Assembly: GCA_913060515.1 (NCBI GenBank)
Contig: CAJXRZ010000001.1
Coordinates: 1-51,477 of the forward strand
Direction of reading: 5' to 3'
Length of the DNA stretch: 51,477 bases
Source: an uncultured Pseudomonadota bacterium
GTDB taxonomy: Bacteria; Myxococcota_A; UBA796; CAJQPC01
The notes under the pieces are model-generated. The model did not search any database and had not been told where the DNA came from. It worked only from the letters and a program-made list of their open reading frames with translations. Positions 48,891-51,477 of this stretch are shown here, one piece after another. Numbering within the stretch: position 1 is the first letter of the stretch; each line of letters begins with the position of its first letter. A program made the position numbers and the translations under genes.

Positions 48891-49745
48891 ATGCCTGAGC
48901 GTCCCGACCTTGAGTATGTCGTGCCCGTCTTGCAGCGCTTGCTCAAGGGTCAGCTCATCCAAGCCGCCTCCGTACACAACCCGGTGGTCATGCGGCAGAT
49001 GGTGCTCGGCGAGGTCTCCGAGCTGCTGGTCGGGAGCACCATCCAGGGCATCAAGCGTCGGGCGCACTTCGTGCATTTTCAGCTCAGCGGGCCGGTGGAT
49101 CTGGTGATCTCACCGATGCTGGCAGGGCGCTTTGACCATGTCGAACCCAAGGCGCGCAAGCGAAAAGATGTGGCCTTTGTCTTGGGCTTTGGTGAGATGA
49201 ATCTGCGCTATCGAGACGACGTGCAGATGGGGAAAGTGTATCTAGTGCCCAGAGAGCAGCTCAAGGAGATCCCAGGCTTTGCCAAGATCGGCGTGGACGT
49301 GCTGGGCAAGGCCTTCACCCTAGAGAAGCTGACTCAGATCACCAAGAAAGACCGTCGCCAGGTCAAGGTCTTCTTGATGGACAAGACCAAGCTGGACAGC
49401 ATGGGCAATGCCTACGCCGACGAGGTCCTCTTCGCCGCCGGCATCCACCCCAAGGTGCGCGTCACGGAGCTCTCTCTGGACCAGATCGCCAACCTGCACG
49501 ACGCCATCGTCTCGGTCCTGAAGACCTCCCGTACGATCATTCGGCGTAGAAAGCCGCCTTTGGACCAGAAGCTGCGCGACCATGTGAAGGTGCGCAACCG
49601 CAGAGGACAGCCCTGTCCAAGCTGCGGGACCGCCATTCGCGCGGCCGGGGTCCATGGGCACGACGCATTCTTCTGTCCCAAGTGCCAGCCGGACACCAAA
49701 GGCCGCGGCTTTGTAGACTGGAGCCGCATCCCTGGGCGTTCCTGA
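48891..49745 (+). CDS. Fpg/Nei-family DNA glycosylase-like protein
   Basis: A 284-residue protein. ATG 48891 is chosen because it gives MPERPDLEY: after Met removal the N-terminal Pro and the next Glu are the catalytic pair of the Fpg/Nei family. SPMLAGRFDHV resembles the family's substrate-site loop, and a four-cysteine zinc finger is at 242, 245, 262 and 265. It may excise oxidised bases and cut AP sites by beta-elimination. Oddities: the conserved basic RRGKY-type motif reads RRAHF, with His59 in place of Lys, and the zinc-finger loop lacks the usual Arg. Divergence in specificity is likely. Ribosome binding site GGAG is nearby; start shares a 60-bp region with the AAA gene. Confidence 0.8.
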   Translation: MPERPDLEYVVPVLQRLLKGQLIQAASVHNPVVMRQMVLGEVSELLVGSTIQGIKRRAHFVHFQLSGPVDLVISPMLAGRFDHVEPKARKRKDVAFVLGFGEMNLRYRDDVQMGKVYLVPREQLKEIPGFAKIGVDVLGKAFTLEKLTQITKKDRRQVKVFLMDKTKLDSMGNAYADEVLFAAGIHPKVRVTELSLDQIANLHDAIVSVLKTSRTIIRRRKPPLDQKLRDHVKVRNRRGQPCPSCGTAIRAAGVHGHDAFFCPKCQPDTKGRGFVDWSRIPGRS

Positions 49746-49822
49746 CTCGCCGCAGTTCTTGACAGAGCCTGCGCCCGACCCACGCTGATGTCGGTTAGTT
49801 TGGTGGCCGACATGGAGACCCA

Positions 49823-50353
49823 ATGACCGCTATCCTGCTGACCCTCTTTGCCTGCAGTGGCGGCTCTGTCGCCGTAGACGACACCGAGCCCGCGGACACC
49901 GAAGAGCCGGATCCGGATCCCGTCCCCGACAACTCCCGTTACACCTCGGAGTTGACCTGGGAGCTGGACAGCCTCATTGACACCTGGGACTGCACCGACA
50001 CCACCATCGAGACCGGTGAGCCTGTCACGGACGAGGACATGCTCCAGGCCATGACAGAGGTCTGCCCCCTCTGCGACTACTTCTACGTCGCCACCCAGGA
50101 CAAGGAGCCATGCGAGGGCAACCTGAACGTGCCTGACCCGGACTACCGCGGCGTGGTGCTCGGAGAGACCGCCGCCCAGCTCTACCAGCTGGAAGAGGAC
50201 GACGGCGACTTTGAGAGCGTGCCTCTGGACATGGCGGCCGACTACGATGGCTGGACCATGAGCTTCAGCGCCATCCCCTTCGAGATCTGGGGCACCGACC
50301 TGCACGTCTCGGGCACTTGGGAGTTCGCCGAGATGATTCCCGAGGATGACTGA
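49823..50353 (+). CDS. Lipoprotein of unknown function
   Basis: A 176-residue protein from ATG 49823, with GGAG five bases upstream. MTAILLTLFACSG is a short lipoprotein signal with Cys11, then an Asp/Thr/Pro-rich linker (DDTEPADTEEPDPDPVPD). The mature part is acidic, with CPLC and two more cysteines, and has no recognised domain. Its last eight bases overlap the hemerythrin-like gene, so the two are co-translated. Confidence 0.7.
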   Translation: MTAILLTLFACSGGSVAVDDTEPADTEEPDPDPVPDNSRYTSELTWELDSLIDTWDCTDTTIETGEPVTDEDMLQAMTEVCPLCDYFYVATQDKEPCEGNLNVPDPDYRGVVLGETAAQLYQLEEDDGDFESVPLDMAADYDGWTMSFSAIPFEIWGTDLHVSGTWEFAEMIPEDD

Positions 50354-50840
50354 GACCCCCTTTGAGCTTCTGATGGCCTGCCATGCGCGCATCCGGCGCT
50401 ACTGTGGTGGGCTTCAGGCTCTGTGTGAGGTGGAGCCAGGCGACCCGCGCATCGAAGCGACCGCCCAGTCCTGCCATCGCTACTTCGGGGAAGCGCTACA
50501 CCTGCACGCCCAGGACGAGGACAGCTCGCTCCTGCCCAGACTGCAGGGGCATCTGAGCGCGCCTCAGCTCGAGGTCGCCAGGCAGCTCAGGGAGCAGCAC
50601 GGGATGTTGGATTCTCAGACCCCGGGTGTGCTTGAGGCTCTGAGTCAGATCACTGGCCTCTCTCTCGCCGAGCGGCGCGCAGTGTTCGAGCCCTATTGGA
50701 CCCTGCTGCTTGCGCACATCCACCTGGAGGAGGAGTGGCTCTTCCCCTCCATCTCCAAGATGAGTCAGGAAGAGCGGGGCCAGATCGTCGTGGAGATCCG
50801 GGCCCGTCGCACCCAGGACCAACAACAGGCCCCGCAGTAG
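50346..50840 (+). CDS. Hemerythrin-like (HHE) protein
   Basis: A 164-residue, all-helical cytosolic protein. Metal-ligand-type residues appear in order: His13 in CHARIRRYC, HLHAQDEDSSLLP, EQHGMLD and AHIHLEEEWLFP. This is the HHE hemerythrin cation-binding pattern, with a di-iron site made by His and Glu/Asp residues from four helices. Such proteins bind O2, NO or iron, or sense them. Coupled to the upstream lipoprotein, but they act in different compartments, so their relation is unclear. Confidence 0.85.
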   Translation: MTETPFELLMACHARIRRYCGGLQALCEVEPGDPRIEATAQSCHRYFGEALHLHAQDEDSSLLPRLQGHLSAPQLEVARQLREQHGMLDSQTPGVLEALSQITGLSLAERRAVFEPYWTLLLAHIHLEEEWLFPSISKMSQEERGQIVVEIRARRTQDQQQAPQ

Positions 50841-50886
50841 CGCTACGGAGCCTGGAGCTTGGAGGTTCAGCTCCTGATGCCGCGTC

Positions 50887-51477
50887 CTATGGCTCGCAGA
50901 TGCTCGCCTCGTCGGATCCGTCCATCGTCATGGTCACGTTTGTGCAGCTCACGGTGGACTCCCCGTCGGCCCAGAGGTCGTGAAGGCCAGAGTCCAGCAC
51001 GGTGACCGAGTCTAGGCTCAGATTGGAGTCTTCCAGGTACAGGGTCGATTCGCTGCGGCCTGCGCTGTTCCAGCCCGAGCCTGCATCCTTGAAGGTGACG
51101 TTTGCCAGCAGGTTGCTGTCGCTGTTGTTGTTGAAGCGAATGCCCTTCCAGAGAGCCACCTGATTCCGGCTGCCCTCCATTACAACGGGGTCCCCAGCGG
51201 TATCGCCGACGGTCAACAGTCCCGTTCCGAAGATGTCCAGGCCTGCGTGCTCCTCGAAGATCAGTCGAGCACCGGGCATGATCCCAAGGGAGTCTTCGAT
51301 GTCCAGGTCTTCGCGTACGAAGTAGGGCACGTTGGTGACCGACCACGTGGACTCTGTCTTGACGTAGGGGTAGCGCTCGGCGACCACGATCATCGTCTCG
51401 TCGTTCCCACTAAAGACGTTGGTGTCATCGAAGACCCCTGCGGCCGGCGCACTGGTCACGATGCTGCGCTCGTTGTC
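50887..51477 (-). CDS. Exported protein with beta-helix-like repeats (5' partial)
   Basis: The frame is open through the right edge on the minus strand, so the N-terminus is missing; GTG 51459 is an internal codon. The visible ~196 residues include short turns that recur about every 20 residues (LIFEEHAGLDIFGTG, LLANVTFKDAG, LYLEDSNLSLDSVTV) with Asn/Asp-Gly and Ser-rich loops, as in right-handed parallel beta-helix surface proteins. Two Cys near the C-terminus. It converges on the hemerythrin-like gene. The exact family is not determined. Confidence 0.6.
   Translation of the reverse strand, partial: DNERSIVTSAPAAGVFDDTNVFSGNDETMIVVAERYPYVKTESTWSVTNVPYFVREDLDIEDSLGIMPGARLIFEEHAGLDIFGTGLLTVGDTAGDPVVMEGSRNQVALWKGIRFNNNSDSNLLANVTFKDAGSGWNSAGRSESTLYLEDSNLSLDSVTVLDSGLHDLWADGESTVSCTNVTMTMDGSDEASICEP

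Overview
The window looks like chromosomal DNA from a Myxococcota-type (deltaproteobacterial) bacterium. The evidence is high G+C, dense coding on both strands, about a dozen lipoproteins that begin with a very short hydrophobic stretch and a lipobox, Asp/Thr-Gly linkers, MopE-like DxDxDG..DCDD repeats, an RCC1-like repeat protein, two secreted proteases with CGGCGGG-hydrophobic-Arg tails (MYXO-CTERM style), Hanks-type kinases joined to ATPase and TPR modules, and a PP2C phosphatase. The genus cannot be fixed from the sequence. Both edges cut through genes. I see no rRNA, tRNA, CRISPR array or transposase, and no stretch over 300 bases without a gene.

Layout. 1-2887: three genes of visibly lower G+C (partial metallopeptidase, exported protein, RCC1-like lipoprotein). 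2912-8191: small exported or membrane proteins, a lipoprotein and a large winged-helix/ATPase/TPR regulator. 8341-14062 (minus): a coupled operon of subtilisin-like protease, kinase-ATPase and SGNH-hydrolase lipoprotein. Head to head with it are a lipoprotein and a second metallopeptidase (14056-16212). 16281-18050: lipoprotein with a crystallin-like C-terminus. 18204-22100 (minus): lipoprotein, alanine dehydrogenase, then four tandem paralogous Cys-patterned exported proteins, the last without a proper start. 22156-29598: zinc-ribbon membrane kinase, giant kinase with a degenerate ATPase, VOC protein, PP2C phosphatase and sugar nucleotidyltransferase. 29840-32551: ferritin-like lipoprotein behind a sigma54-like promoter, metallophosphoesterase and small zinc-ribbon protein. 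32624-35469 (minus): von Willebrand lipoprotein, Cys-rich lipoprotein and EgtB-like enzyme. 36136-38140: two tandem MopE-like lipoproteins. 38195-42196 (minus): a four-gene DUF1501 / c-type cytochrome / unknown lipoprotein / PSCyt-like operon. 42282-45938: exported proteins, aldo/keto reductase, rhodanese and acyltransferase. 46086-48830: a Clp-like AAA+ protein fused to a release-factor-2-like module. 48891-51477: Fpg-like glycosylase, lipoprotein, hemerythrin-like protein and a partial exported protein.

How the genes work together. Three Hanks-type kinases and one PP2C phosphatase within about 19 kb suggest a local Ser/Thr phosphorylation network. Most other genes encode envelope or surface proteins, often joined by ATGA, GTGA or TTGA overlaps, so translational coupling is widespread. 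Many transcription units carry a TAnnnT element only 5-8 nt before the start codon, which suggests leaderless transcripts. The most unusual object is the AAA+/release-factor fusion, whose GGQ and stop-codon-reading motifs are lost. It may be an uncharacterised translation or protein quality-control factor.
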